64,000 nt of DNA from UBA10324 sp038326325. Its GTDB lineage: Bacteria > Bacteroidota > Bacteroidia > Chitinophagales > UBA10324. The stretch lies in NCBI GenBank assembly GCA_038326325.1, contig JBBQJW010000017.1:5218-69217 (forward strand), written 5' to 3'. Both the position numbers and the translations under genes were made by a program. The notes under the pieces are model-generated. The model ran no database searches. It was given only the letters and a program-made list of their open reading frames with translations, and had not been told where the DNA came from. This document shows, one piece after another, positions 53,117 through 60,841 of the stretch (the first letter of the stretch is position 1; the number at the start of each line of letters is the position of its first letter).

Positions 53117-53255
53117 TTCGTTTATCCAACTGCCTTATGTTGGATAAACGAAATGATTTTTAGTTTTACTTCGTTTAATAACATGTTAGCTGCAATGGTA
53201 ACGCTCCGATTGAACGGCACTGCTACTTGAAACTGATTGCAAGAAATTAACTTTG
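53117..53255. repeat. Cassette boundary A: hairpin plus GTTAGCTG leader
   Basis: A perfect 14-bp hairpin (TTCGTTTATCCAAC/GTTGGATAAACGAA, 53117-53152) is followed by a leader with GTTAGCTGCAATGG, CACTGCTACTTGAAACT and TGCAAGAAA. The same leader motifs reappear at 53899-53950 before the next cassette. With the 317-bp gap it otherwise contains no gene. Confidence 0.65.
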
Positions 53256-53274
53256 ACAAAACAACTTTGAAGAC

Positions 53275-53673
53275 ATGACAAATACGATAACAAGACCAGC
53301 AGACAAACAAATCTTTGAAGGGATAATTGCTGACTATTATTTAGATGATGGTATTTTAGTTTCACTTTCAAAAAATCCCAAACGGACAGTTGAAAATATT
53401 ACAAGCAATGTTGCTTTAGTAAAAAGTATTACCGACAACAAACCTGTTCCGCTTTTGATTTATCTTTCTGACTCTCCTATTCCAGACAAAGTGACACGAA
53501 AATTTGCGACTGAACAGTTACCAATAATTTATTCTGCAATGGCAATGGTTTCCAAACCTGGACTTTCAAAATTCATTATGAATATTTTGTTCAGTTTAAA
53601 GACACCACCGATACCAATGAAAAGTTTTACTGACGATAAAGCTGCAAAAGAATGGTTAGGACAATATTTATAA
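53275..53673 (+). CDS. STAS-like / DUF7793-type protein
   Basis: The protein has 132 residues. The pattern of strands and helices (IIADYYLDDGILVSLSKNPK, VPLLIYLSDSPIPDK, SAMAMVSKPGLSKFIMNILF and SFTDDKAAKEWLGQYL) resembles the STAS-like DUF7793 family, common in Bacteroidota accessory regions. No catalytic residues are obvious. It is the only gene of the first palindrome-bounded cassette. A role in signalling or stress is only a guess. Confidence 0.65.
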   Translation: MTNTITRPADKQIFEGIIADYYLDDGILVSLSKNPKRTVENITSNVALVKSITDNKPVPLLIYLSDSPIPDKVTRKFATEQLPIIYSAMAMVSKPGLSKFIMNILFSLKTPPIPMKSFTDDKAAKEWLGQYL

Positions 53674-53754
53674 AAAGAATTAAGACAACACAACTTCTAA
53701 CAAACATTCGTGCTGACATCGGAGGACACATCTTCGGACGAACAGCACCACATG

Positions 53755-53906
53755 CAGCTAACATGAAGATAAATGCAAATTTTTAAAAGAAGGGCTTTGT
53801 ACGGTAATCAAACAGTTGTGCATCTAACAAACATTGTAGGTTATCGAACAGTTGTGCTTCTAAACCCTTCTTTTAAAAACTTCATTTATCCCTTATGCGT
53901 TAGCTG
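53755..53906. repeat. Cassette boundary B: about 40-bp imperfect inverted repeat
   Basis: The left arm (53755-53794) begins CAGCTAACATGAAGATAAAT and the right arm (53865-53906) ends GCGTTAGCTG. They fold back with few mismatches around a 70-base centre that holds two copies of a AACAGTTGTGC motif. The arm layout resembles an integron attC site (inverse core AGCTAAC, core GTTAGCT). The gene-free gap 53674-53978 is made of this structure. Confidence 0.7.
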
Positions 53907-53978
53907 TAATGCTATGGCGACAGTGCTAACTTGAAACTTTCTGCAAGAAACGAACAGACAAAACCTTTAAACAGAACA

Positions 53979-54416
53979 ATGTTTGACGAACTAAACAAAT
54001 ACGAACAACACGACCATTTCTTTTTAAAACCGCAAGACAGTTTGAGAGAAGTTTGTAACGCACCGACAAATAAAAGTGGTGTTTACATAGTTTACGCTTT
54101 GAAGAACGGAAAGGTAGAACTCATTTATATCGGCTGTTCAGGAAAAATACAAGCAGACGGTTCTATGTTCGTCAGAAAAGCGGGACTTGGCGGTATTAAA
54201 GACAGAATTGTAAACGGACACCAATTTGGAAAAATACCGAGACGAAAATCTTGGATAGCACAAATTGAAAAAGAAAATATTGAGGCGTTAGACATTTATT
54301 GGTATTCAACACACAATCAAAAATATTCCGACTGTCCACGAATTTTGGAAAACAAATTATTACAGAAACATTTAGACATTTACGGACGACTACCAAAGTG
54401 GAACAAGGAGTTATAA
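53979..54416 (+). CDS. GIY-YIG-like domain protein
   Basis: The ATG at 53979 (MFDELNKYEQHDHFF) is preferred over a TTG at 53931 that lies in the cassette leader. The protein has 145 residues. GVYIVY and VELIYIGCSGKI match the GIY and YIG strands. GLGGIKDRIVNGHQFG offers the conserved arginine, and CPRILENKLLQKHLDIYG the conserved glutamate, of GIY-YIG nucleases. It is followed after 5 bp by the AlbA_2 gene, so the two form one transcript. Confidence 0.7.
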   Translation: MFDELNKYEQHDHFFLKPQDSLREVCNAPTNKSGVYIVYALKNGKVELIYIGCSGKIQADGSMFVRKAGLGGIKDRIVNGHQFGKIPRRKSWIAQIEKENIEALDIYWYSTHNQKYSDCPRILENKLLQKHLDIYGRLPKWNKEL

Positions 54417-54421
54417 GAAAT

Positions 54422-55558
54422 ATGAAAGCAGCTTTTCACTACGCAGTTAAAGTAAAACTCATTCGCTACGAAACGAAAGAGGATATTAATTTCATTGACT
54501 TCAATAAAGTTTTTGAAAATGAAAATCCCATACTTGCAAGACAAGAGGCGTTCAAGGAATATGAGGAGTGGATAAAAGATTTATATACAGGAATTGGAAC
54601 GACAGCAAAATATTCGACAGACAAGCAAGCAAGAATTGATTTACAAAAATTTACAACTCCATCTGGTAAACACAATGTTCAGATAGATGAAAATGAAATT
54701 GATTTTGGCAACTCTTTTGGTTACGGTATCGGAGTTTGTTTCATTATTGACAAGCCTTTTCATCAAAGTGGGGTAAGTGAAGACAGGTATGATAAAGCAG
54801 GTGATGAACATTTAATTCACGGTATCGGGACAACAGAAAATTACAATAACCCTTTAGAAATAAGTGATGCACTCCTTAGCGAAATTCTTTACTACGAACA
54901 TTTCAAATACGATACTGGAAATTTTGAAAGACGAACCAACTTTTACGATTGGGACATTGACGATGTAGGAGAAATACATTTTTTAGAAACGCCTTTTGAT
55001 TGGACAGGTTTAGATGTTAAACCAGAGAGCGAAACAAAAGAAGTAGTAGAACAAAATCCAAGACAACGCATTGAAGAAATGATTGCAAACGGAGAAGGCA
55101 ATCAAGTTGAATTTAAACCAGCACTTCTTTACAACTTCAAAACTGACAAAGCAGGAATAAGTATAAAAGCAAAAATTGCAACAGCAATTTGTGCTTTTCT
55201 AAATGCTAACGGTGGGTTTTTATTTATCGGGTTAGACGATGACGGAAGACCACAAGGTTTAGAGAGGGATTTTAGTTTAGCAAACGATAAAAAGCCAAGA
55301 GATTATTTTCACGGAGAGTTTGACCAAATGATTGAGCATTTTCTTTCATTCGCAATTAAAGCAAATGTTATTGGAGAGTTTTACCGATTAGAAGGGAAAG
55401 ATATTTTTATTGTTGCAGTTGAGCCAAGTAAAAACAGAGCAATATTTCTCAAAGGACAAAACGGAAAAGAATTTTGGGTTCGTGGCAACCACGGCAACAG
55501 ACAACTTACAGACATGGAAGAATTAGCGAACTATTGCATTGACAGATGGGGAAACTAA
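54422..55558 (+). CDS. AlbA_2 (Schlafen-like) domain protein
   Basis: The ATG at 54422 (MKAAFHYAVKVKLIRYETKE) is chosen because earlier in-frame starts overlap the GIY-YIG gene by more than 100 bp. The protein has 378 residues. Residues 1-210 are unrecognised. The C-terminal part carries an AlbA_2/divergent AAA-4 domain (GEGNQVEFKPALL, AICAFLNANGGFLFIGLDDD, EFWVRGNHGNRQLT). Such domains occur in Schlafen-type and ATP-dependent regulators, some linked with antiphage defence. The pairing with a GIY-YIG protein inside a cassette suggests a two-gene module. Confidence 0.75.
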   Translation: MKAAFHYAVKVKLIRYETKEDINFIDFNKVFENENPILARQEAFKEYEEWIKDLYTGIGTTAKYSTDKQARIDLQKFTTPSGKHNVQIDENEIDFGNSFGYGIGVCFIIDKPFHQSGVSEDRYDKAGDEHLIHGIGTTENYNNPLEISDALLSEILYYEHFKYDTGNFERRTNFYDWDIDDVGEIHFLETPFDWTGLDVKPESETKEVVEQNPRQRIEEMIANGEGNQVEFKPALLYNFKTDKAGISIKAKIATAICAFLNANGGFLFIGLDDDGRPQGLERDFSLANDKKPRDYFHGEFDQMIEHFLSFAIKANVIGEFYRLEGKDIFIVAVEPSKNRAIFLKGQNGKEFWVRGNHGNRQLTDMEELANYCIDRWGN

Positions 55559-55604
55559 CACGACACGAAATTGCAATGAATGTAAATCGCTTCGTGGACA
55601 GAAC

Positions 55605-55649
55605 AGCACTATAGCTAAGATGCAGATAAATGCAAATTTTAAAATGAAG
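55605..55649. repeat. Cassette boundary C: left arm of the boundary repeat
   Basis: The sequence begins AGCACTATAGCTAAGATGCA and runs through GATAAATGCAAATTTTAAAATGAAG. It matches the left arm of boundary B (53755-53794) and marks the end of the second cassette. A full right arm was not found. Confidence 0.65.
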
Positions 55650-55936
55650 TTTGTGTGATGCCCCCGGCATCAAGATTTTTTTTGGTTTTGTTTTTCTATA
55701 AACCTTTCATCCCTCGAGGATGATTTTTTATTTGGTATTTTTTTCTACCAATATTTTGTTCCGATGGAACAGGTGTAACAGATTTATTTTAAAGGACAGA
55801 AAGGACATGAAGGGCATGAAGGACGGGTGGGCAAGTGAGACTGTTATAGATTGCTTCAAAAATTGATTAAAATTTTTTCGCAATGACACCGTGAAAAAAA
55901 GATGAACAGCTGTAAGATGCTTAGAAGCCGGGTAGC
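55650..55936. other. Gene-free stretch with mini-hairpins
   Basis: Two tiny palindromes are here, TCATCCCTCGAGGATGA (55707-55723) and GTTCCGATGGAAC (55758-55770), each after a CTATAAACC- or CTACCAATATT-like run, plus a short AAGGACATGAAGGGCATGAA repeat near 55800. One TGTAACA site is at 55774. No gene is supported. Confidence 0.5.
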
Positions 55937-55993
55937 TTATCTCCCCAAATAAACCATCAAAACAGAAACATCACTTGGGTTTACTCCGTTGAT
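55937..55993 (-). pseudogene. Detached second copy of the mnmG 3' end
   Basis: The minus strand encodes INGVNPSDVSVLMVYLGR and a stop. The real mnmG ends ISGVNPSDVSVLMVYLGR at 56807. The DNA copies differ at several codons, nearly all synonymous (GGA/GGT, AAC/AAT, GTT/GTA, TCT/TCG, GTT/GTG, GGG/GGA, AGA/CGC), with one S/N change. The Y1 transposase element lies between the two tails. Confidence 0.8.
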
Positions 55994-56806
55994 GTATTTA
56001 ACTTTTCCAAAGTTCCAAACTTTGGAAAATTTTTTTGTCGCAACAGGAAAAGTTTTCGTTCAAAAAAGTTCAAATAGTTTTATTCTTGATAGAAATTATT
56101 AATAGTGGACTTGCTTTTTCCAAATTCAACTTATCACATTTTTAATCATGCGAATGGAGATGAAAATATTTTCAGGAATGACGAGAACTATCGGTTCTTT
56201 CTTGAAAAATTCAAATTTCATATTCATCCGGTTGCTTCAGTCATTGCTTATTGTCTTCTGCCAAATCATTTTCACTTCATGGTTAAAATTAGAACCGAAA
56301 ATGAATTGTCGGCTACATTTAAAAATTTTCACGAGTTGAAAAGTGACGAAGAGCAATCGAAATTTATTTCAAAACAGTTTTCAAATCTTTTCAGCTCTTA
56401 CACGCAATCGTTTAACAAAGTCAATAATCGAAGGGGTTCTTTATTTGTAAAAAATTTTAAGCGGGAGCTGATTCGAACCGATGAGCAGTTTCAAAATACA
56501 TTTCTTTACATTCAACTGAATGCTGTGAAGCATGGATTTGTTTTGCATGAGATGGAGTGGAAATGGAGTTCATGGATGGCCTATTATTCTTTCTCAAAAT
56601 CTGAAAGTCCTGAATCGGTGGTTACTTCACTTGATATTGAATATGCGATTTCAAAATTTGAAAGCATCTGGAACTTGATGTACTGTCACGATTTGCGTCG
56701 CGAAAAAATACTTTCGCTGAAGTCGCTTGAGTCGGAATAATTTTTATCGTATAAATTAACTTTTCCAAAGTTTGGAACTTTGGAAAAGTTTTTTTACGGC
56801 GAAAGT
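55994..56806 (+). mobile_element. REP-associated Y1 transposase element with 27-bp inverted repeats
   Basis: The ends are palindromes at 56003-56029 and 56761-56787. Each has a TTTTCCAAAG/CTTTGGAAAA stem, and the loops are TTCCAAA and TTTGGAA. The two 27-mers are exact reverse complements. Between them lies one transposase gene. The outer edges meet the two copies of the mnmG tail. The exact element borders are inferred from where mnmG homology stops. Confidence 0.75.
56105..56740 (+). CDS. REP-associated tyrosine (Y1) transposase
   Basis: The protein has 211 residues and belongs to the IS200/IS605-like single-strand transposases of the RAYT group. YHIFNHANGDENIF opens the domain. The HUH motif is in LLPNHFHFMVKI (about residues 55-66), and the catalytic tyrosine is expected in FLYIQLNAVKHGFV (about 140-153). 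Such enzymes nick hairpin (REP) ends. The gene is complete, and identical-stem hairpins flank it, so it may be active. A dead relative is at 22952-23131. Confidence 0.9.
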   Translation: MDLLFPNSTYHIFNHANGDENIFRNDENYRFFLEKFKFHIHPVASVIAYCLLPNHFHFMVKIRTENELSATFKNFHELKSDEEQSKFISKQFSNLFSSYTQSFNKVNNRRGSLFVKNFKRELIRTDEQFQNTFLYIQLNAVKHGFVLHEMEWKWSSWMAYYSFSKSESPESVVTSLDIEYAISKFESIWNLMYCHDLRREKILSLKSLESE

Positions 56807-58744
56807 TTAGCGTCCCAAATAAACCATCAACACCGATACATCACTTGGATTTACACCGCTGATGCGGCTTGCCTGCCCCAGTGTGCGGGGTTTGTGCTTC
56901 GTGAGTTTTTCGCGAGCTTCGAGCGAGAGCGAATTTATTTTCGCATATTCAAAATTTTCGGGCACCGGAACATATTCGAGGCGGTTCATCTTCTCCACTA
57001 TTTCTTTTTCCTTCTCAATATAACCTTCGTACTTCATAAGTATTTCCGCCTGCTCAATGCTGTCTTCCATTTTGCCGGAAAGCAATTCTTTCACGGAAGC
57101 GATTTTTTCTCTGATATCGTTCATTTCAATTTGCGGGCGAGAGAGCAACTGAAGCAATTTTGTTTTTTGTTTTATCTCGCTTGAATCCTGTTCGGTGAGA
57201 ATGGCATTTACATCATCAGGTGTTACACTTTCCTTTTTGAAGAAATCCATAATCACTTTCGTTTCTTCTATTTTTTTATTTACGAGATCCAATCTTTCAT
57301 CACTCGCCAGTCCAAGTTTGTGAGCGAGCAGGGTCAGGCGGATATCAGCGTTATCCTGTCGCAATAAAATACGGAACTCGGCGCGGCTGGTGAACATTCG
57401 ATACGGTTCGTTGGTGCCCTTGGTAATTAAATCGTCAATCAACACGCCGATGTATGCCTCGTCGCGAGAGAGAATAAATTCCGGGTTGTCATTTATTTTC
57501 TGGTGAGCATTGATGCCCGCCATTATTCCCTGACACGCGGCTTCTTCGTAACCCGTAGTGCCGTTGATTTGCCCCGCATGAAATAAATTTTCTACCACCC
57601 GCGTTTCCAGATTTGTTTTCAGTTGGTGCGGCGGAAAGAAATCGTATTCAATCGCGTAACCCGGACGAAACATGCGCACATTTTCGAAACCGGGAATCAG
57701 TTGCATCGCCTTGTACTGAACTTCTTCGGGCAACGAGGTGCTGAACCCATTGACATAAATTTCTATGGTGTCCCAACCTTCGGGTTCAACAAATAACTGG
57801 TGTCGCGTTTTATCGGCGAAGCGATTTATTTTATCTTCAATACTCGGACAGTAGCGCGGACCTAATCCCTGAATTCTCCCCTGAAACATGGGGCTTTGTT
57901 CGAATCCTGTTTTCAGAATATCATGAACCTCAGGGCTTGTGTAGGTGATGTAACAACTTTTCTGCCGCCTCGAGACCTCACCCCTAACCCCTCTCTCAAG
58001 GAGAGGGGAACTGTTGCTATTAATTTTCTCGTCTGTATTTTCGAATGCGGATGTTCCGGGTTTGTATGAAAATTTTCCCGGCGCCTCATCTCCTTTCTGT
58101 TCTTCCATCAAAGAATAATTCAAGCTTCTTCCATCAACGCGCGGAGGAGTTCCTGTTTTCATCCTTCCTGATTCCAGCCCGAGTGAAAGCAATTGTTCGG
58201 TAATTCCGCTCGACGCTTTCTCCGCCATGCGACCACCGCCAAATTGTTTTTCGCCAATGTGAATGATGCCGTTGAGAAATGTTCCGTTCGTGAGTACAAC
58301 GGCTTTCGATTTTATTTCCATTCCCATTCCGGTGCGCACTCCACAAACTCTTCCGTCTTTAATTAATAAGCCGCTCACCATGTCCTGCCAGAAATCCACA
58401 TTGGGAGTTTGCTCGAGCATTTCTCTCCACTCCTTCGCGAATAATAATCTGTCGCTTTGCGCGCGCGGGCTCCACATCGCTGGACCCTTCGAACGATTCA
58501 GCATTCTGAATTGAATCATGGTGCGGTCGGTTACAATTCCTGAGTAACCACCGAGCGCATCTATCTCTCGAACGATTTGTCCCTTCGCTACGCCACCCAT
58601 TGCGGGATTGCAACTCATTTGCGCAATCGTTTGCATGTTCATGGTTACGAGCATGACTTTGCTGCCGAGGTTAGCTGCTGCTGCTGCTGCCTCGCAACCG
58701 GCATGACCGGCGCCTACTACTATTATGTCGTATTCAGGAAACAC
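56807..58744 (-). CDS. mnmG: tRNA uridine-5-carboxymethylaminomethyl modification enzyme MnmG (GidA)
   Basis: The protein has 645 residues. With MnmE it makes the cmnm5 modification at U34 of tRNAs. The FAD motif is VGAGHAGCEAA at the N terminus, followed by CNPAMGGVAKG and GTFLNGIIHIGEKQFGGGR. The C-terminal helical domain ends in RISGVNPSDVSVLMVYLGR. It is about 20 residues longer than usual because of an in-frame insertion near residues 242-262 made of a palindromic repeat. The 3' end adjoins a transposase element that carries another copy of this tail on its far side. Confidence 0.96.
   Translation of the reverse strand: MFPEYDIIVVGAGHAGCEAAAAAANLGSKVMLVTMNMQTIAQMSCNPAMGGVAKGQIVREIDALGGYSGIVTDRTMIQFRMLNRSKGPAMWSPRAQSDRLLFAKEWREMLEQTPNVDFWQDMVSGLLIKDGRVCGVRTGMGMEIKSKAVVLTNGTFLNGIIHIGEKQFGGGRMAEKASSGITEQLLSLGLESGRMKTGTPPRVDGRSLNYSLMEEQKGDEAPGKFSYKPGTSAFENTDEKINSNSSPLLERGVRGEVSRRQKSCYITYTSPEVHDILKTGFEQSPMFQGRIQGLGPRYCPSIEDKINRFADKTRHQLFVEPEGWDTIEIYVNGFSTSLPEEVQYKAMQLIPGFENVRMFRPGYAIEYDFFPPHQLKTNLETRVVENLFHAGQINGTTGYEEAACQGIMAGINAHQKINDNPEFILSRDEAYIGVLIDDLITKGTNEPYRMFTSRAEFRILLRQDNADIRLTLLAHKLGLASDERLDLVNKKIEETKVIMDFFKKESVTPDDVNAILTEQDSSEIKQKTKLLQLLSRPQIEMNDIREKIASVKELLSGKMEDSIEQAEILMKYEGYIEKEKEIVEKMNRLEYVPVPENFEYAKINSLSLEAREKLTKHKPRTLGQASRISGVNPSDVSVLMVYLGR
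57976..58019 (-). repeat. In-frame palindromic insertion in mnmG
   Basis: The insert contains the hairpin CCCCTCTCTCAAGGAGAGGGG (57988-58008, 8-bp stem) and adjacent CTCACCCCTAAC. On the minus strand it encodes the peptide NSSPLLERGVRGEV. An SPLLERGVRGE peptide is known from a dispersed DNA repeat that can insert in frame in bacterial genes. It lies between the GKFSYKPGTS and SCYITYT segments of MnmG. Confidence 0.8.
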
Positions 58745-58871
58745 TTTTCGGTTTCGGGTTTCTTGTTATTTAGTTTCTGGTTGAAGGAGCGCAAAAATAT
58801 TCTTATGCGAGCGCTTAAGGAAATGTTGTTTGGAATCATACTTTTTTAATTTTCCGCCCGAAATTTTTTGA

Positions 58872-59348
58872 ATGAACAAGGGGCTTTACAGTTTACCGAA
58901 TAATGGATTTTATAAAATGCTTTTGAAAATGAGCATCAGTTCTACTTTATATCTGATGCTTGAGGGGTCAACTGAATTCAGTAGAATGGTGGGTGAATCC
59001 GGCTTGATTGATTACGAGCAACTGAAAGATTTTTACGAAGAAATAAAAGATAAAGAGGGCGAAGAGTTCGAAGTGGATGAAGATGAATTGCTGATGATTT
59101 ACACCTGTCACTACATCGCTAATTGTTTCGCGCAAGAGAAAGAAGCATTTTTCAAATGGTTTATGCAGCACGATAACGGGCAAATAAATAATTCTGAAAA
59201 ACTTCGGCTCATCACCATGAATGGACATAAGGGAGCCGTGCGTGTTTTTGAAGAGCGCGATTTCTGGAACGAAAAAATGGAACAGCGAAAAACTTTTTTG
59301 GAGAATTTATTCGGTGAATTGGAAGAGGGAGACGAGTTCGCTGTGTAG
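58872..59348 (+). CDS. Hypothetical protein, acidic, helical
   Basis: The protein has 158 residues and no recognised domain. It is rich in helices and acidic residues (DFYEEIKDKEGEEFEVDEDE, LENLFGELEEGDEFAV). There is no signal peptide. Its ATG lies 128 bp from the divergent mnmG. The consistent codon and residue pattern supports a real gene. Function unknown. Confidence 0.7.
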   Translation: MNKGLYSLPNNGFYKMLLKMSISSTLYLMLEGSTEFSRMVGESGLIDYEQLKDFYEEIKDKEGEEFEVDEDELLMIYTCHYIANCFAQEKEAFFKWFMQHDNGQINNSEKLRLITMNGHKGAVRVFEERDFWNEKMEQRKTFLENLFGELEEGDEFAV

Positions 59349-59366
59349 TGTGTAACGGTTTGGATA

Positions 59367-59831
59367 TTATTTCTTTCCTTCCGGTTTGGGCGATAATATT
59401 TTCATTTGTTCCGAAATATTTTCTTCATCGAGTTCGGTTGTGCCTCGGTGACAAGTGATACATCTTACAGAATGAATAGTATCGGGCTGAGTTGATTTCA
59501 TCCAGTTGAAATAGTTGGCGTTGATCTCGCTTGTCATTTTCATCATGTAACGGGCGATGTCTTTATGTTCGTTTGCATCACTTGCAAAGTCTAATTTGTG
59601 AATAGTGGTGTCTGCATTTCGAGCGTGACAGAATCCGCATTTTACTCCGAGCGCGGTTTTAAACTCATCCATTACCTGATGAAGTTTTTCCTCGCTAATA
59701 TCTTTTGGCAGAACCTTCAAATTTTTAAATTCATCACCGGGTTTCTGATTAGTTTTTATCGAGGCGCTGATTGAAATGAAGGCCGCCAGAAGCAGAACAA
59801 CGCCAATTGATTTTTTAAATGTAACAGTCAT
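59367..59831 (-). CDS. Diheme c-type cytochrome
   Basis: The start at 59831 (MTVTFKKSIGVVLLLAAFIS) gives a signal peptide. The protein has 154 residues. Two heme-attachment motifs are present, CGFCH in VKCGFCHARN (about residue 62) and CITCH in SVRCITCHRG (about 121). The methionines in MMKMTSE and elsewhere are candidate axial ligands. The pattern resembles small periplasmic cytochromes similar to photosynthetic reaction-centre cytochrome c subunits, found in many non-photosynthetic Bacteroidota. Electron partners are not shown by the neighbourhood. Confidence 0.85.
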   Translation of the reverse strand: MTVTFKKSIGVVLLLAAFISISASIKTNQKPGDEFKNLKVLPKDISEEKLHQVMDEFKTALGVKCGFCHARNADTTIHKLDFASDANEHKDIARYMMKMTSEINANYFNWMKSTQPDTIHSVRCITCHRGTTELDEENISEQMKILSPKPEGKK

Positions 59832-60038
59832 GACCAATTAATTTATTTCAACAAAATAATGAAATAAATTCAAAAGTCATTGACGATAATTTCTCAGGAT
59901 TTAAAAAGCAGTTGATATGCTTTGTATTCCGGATAATTCCATTCCAGCCAATTGCTGTTTTCCCATCGCCGTTTAAAATTCTCTTTTCGCTTTTTAATCA
60001 CATCGGCGAAATTGATGTAACAGAAATTATAAAAAATA

Positions 60039-60677
60039 TTAATTCACAACCCAAAGCAACACTGGCTTATCGGAAGACTTCAACAATTTATCTAACTCCT
60101 CCATAAAATTATTTGAAACAGCGGGGCATCCCCAACTCTCTGCTGACCCCGAAGGAAATATTTCTTCATCTGAAACGGCCTCCCAGGAGTGTAACACTAT
60201 CGTCCGTTTCAATGCGTTTGAGTTTGTTGAATCCAGGCCATACAAAAGATATTTAACATTCATTCCCCACTGACTATATCCACGGTCGGAGACTTTATAT
60301 TTTCCGAGCGATGAACAATGACTGTCACACACATTGCTGAATTGCGGAGTGGTTTTGGTTCCGTCGTTACTCCATCCTTCGCTACCACAGCCGTGTGTTA
60401 CCAATCCACGGGCTGTTACACTTTGTTCATTGAGATTCCAAACGAAGAACCGGTTCTTACCCGAGTGAATGCTCATGTCAATGAAAAAACAGAACTCAGT
60501 ATTGAAATTATTTTCTTTACAAAACGAAAGCGCTTCGGCACTCAGCTTTTTTATTTTCAATGAATCAGTAGGAGACGAAATTGAATTTTCAACTGTTCCG
60601 CTACACGAATTCAAAAAGAATAATTGAAGTGCAAACAGGTAAACCCATGATTTGTTGAGGATGGAATTTAAGTTCAT
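60039..60677 (-). CDS. L,D-transpeptidase-catalytic-domain lipoprotein
   Basis: The protein has 212 residues. The signal peptide ends in a lipobox (FFLNSCSG). The catalytic region has IVLHSWE and, nearby, ESWGCPAVSNN, the His...SxGC pattern of L,D-transpeptidase-like (YkuD/ErfK-type) domains with the catalytic cysteine. The family cross-links peptidoglycan or attaches proteins to it, or has murein-related hydrolase roles. The length is normal for the murein L,D-transpeptidase catalytic family in this phylum. Confidence 0.8.
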   Translation of the reverse strand: MNLNSILNKSWVYLFALQLFFLNSCSGTVENSISSPTDSLKIKKLSAEALSFCKENNFNTEFCFFIDMSIHSGKNRFFVWNLNEQSVTARGLVTHGCGSEGWSNDGTKTTPQFSNVCDSHCSSLGKYKVSDRGYSQWGMNVKYLLYGLDSTNSNALKRTIVLHSWEAVSDEEIFPSGSAESWGCPAVSNNFMEELDKLLKSSDKPVLLWVVN

Positions 60678-60841
60678 GTTAATTGGAAAAATTACGATTA
60701 TAACGAAGCAAATGAATTGATATTATTTAATAAAAACTCAATGAAGGATTTGGGCGCTCGCTTTTTATTCATTGAAAGAATTAAGCTATGTTTGGCAACC
60801 ATTTTTATGCCCGCCATTAACACATAAATAGCCTGTCATTT

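Noticed and set aside
53931..53978. TTG start for the GIY-YIG-like gene
   Set aside because: The extension lies in the shared cassette leader, which is noncoding in the other cassette. The ATG at 53979 fits the conserved start of the domain.
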